From Sva-07 sp963715825 (GTDB lineage Bacteria > Actinomycetota > Acidimicrobiia > Acidimicrobiales > Ilumatobacteraceae), in NCBI GenBank assembly GCA_963715825.1, contig CAVQSI010000041.1, positions 1 through 64,000 on the forward strand: a DNA stretch of 64,000 bases, read 5' to 3'. The notes below the pieces were generated by a model. It searched no databases. It was given only the letters and a program-made list of their open reading frames with translations, and was not told the DNA's origin. Below, in pieces: positions 63,962 through 64,000 of this stretch. The position numbers and the translations under genes were made by a program. The stretch's first letter is position 1. The number at the start of each line of letters is the position of its first letter.

Positions 63962-64000
63962 AGCCCGGGCCGCAGTTGCGCGAACGGGTTGGACGCATGA

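Overview
The window is a high-GC chromosomal segment from an actinobacterium. The gene content points to class Acidimicrobiia, probably an Ilumatobacter-like lineage. The signs are secreted proteins with LDTR-type surface modules, a DUF2510 protein, an F420-type (LLM) oxidoreductase, GlgM/GlgC glycogen enzymes, many GTG starts and GTGA/ATGA gene overlaps, and some leaderless-looking promoters. The taxonomic call is an inference from gene content. No intact rRNA, tRNA or CRISPR array was seen.

Layout. 1-5.9 kb: transport and regulation. A ThrE-like exporter is coupled to an NhaC-like antiporter cut by the window edge, under a MalT-type LuxR regulator, with a second NhaC-like antiporter divergent to it. 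6-16.7 kb: a mobile zone. It has a VapC-type toxin pair and a tyrosine integrase next to a tRNA-Val 3' fragment, followed by nested or broken IS elements (IS481, IS3, IS256, IS4, IS1182-like). It also has a secreted HAF-repeat/CWB2 surface protein and a second copy of the tRNA fragment. 17-27.5 kb: a cyclase-ATPase regulator, a decayed IS630, an alpha/beta hydrolase, a Phd-VapC pair, a serine resolvase, an SDR enzyme, a lipoprotein and a truncated two-gene module. 27.3-32.6 kb: a minus-strand cluster with a SipW-type signal peptidase and four exported proteins that share one motif right after the signal peptide, plus an LDTR surface protein. 32.9-33.9 kb: resolvase remnants on both sides of a DUF433 antitoxin whose toxin is cut off.

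34-64 kb: mostly core genes. GlgM, a metallo-beta-lactamase/receiver/GAF fusion, a divergent CinA domain, a CaCA exchanger, an L,D-transpeptidase, a redoxin with an in-frame UGA, a scramblase-like protein, PhoX, an LLM oxidoreductase with an esterase, PEP carboxylase, GlgC, an oxidoreductase, a class A PBP, a zinc-ribbon protein, a small membrane protein, a histidine phosphatase, and a minus-strand LivK/LivFG/LivHM-type uptake operon with unusual fusions.

Most interesting: (1) the thioredoxin-like gene at 40772-41875, where one in-frame UGA sits at the expected redox Cys position and is followed by a hairpin fitting a bacterial SECIS, so it may be a selenoprotein; (2) the SipW-like peptidase with its motif-sharing cargo, a candidate dedicated secretion or matrix system; (3) the MFS-ABC-ABC triple fusion in the Liv-type operon.
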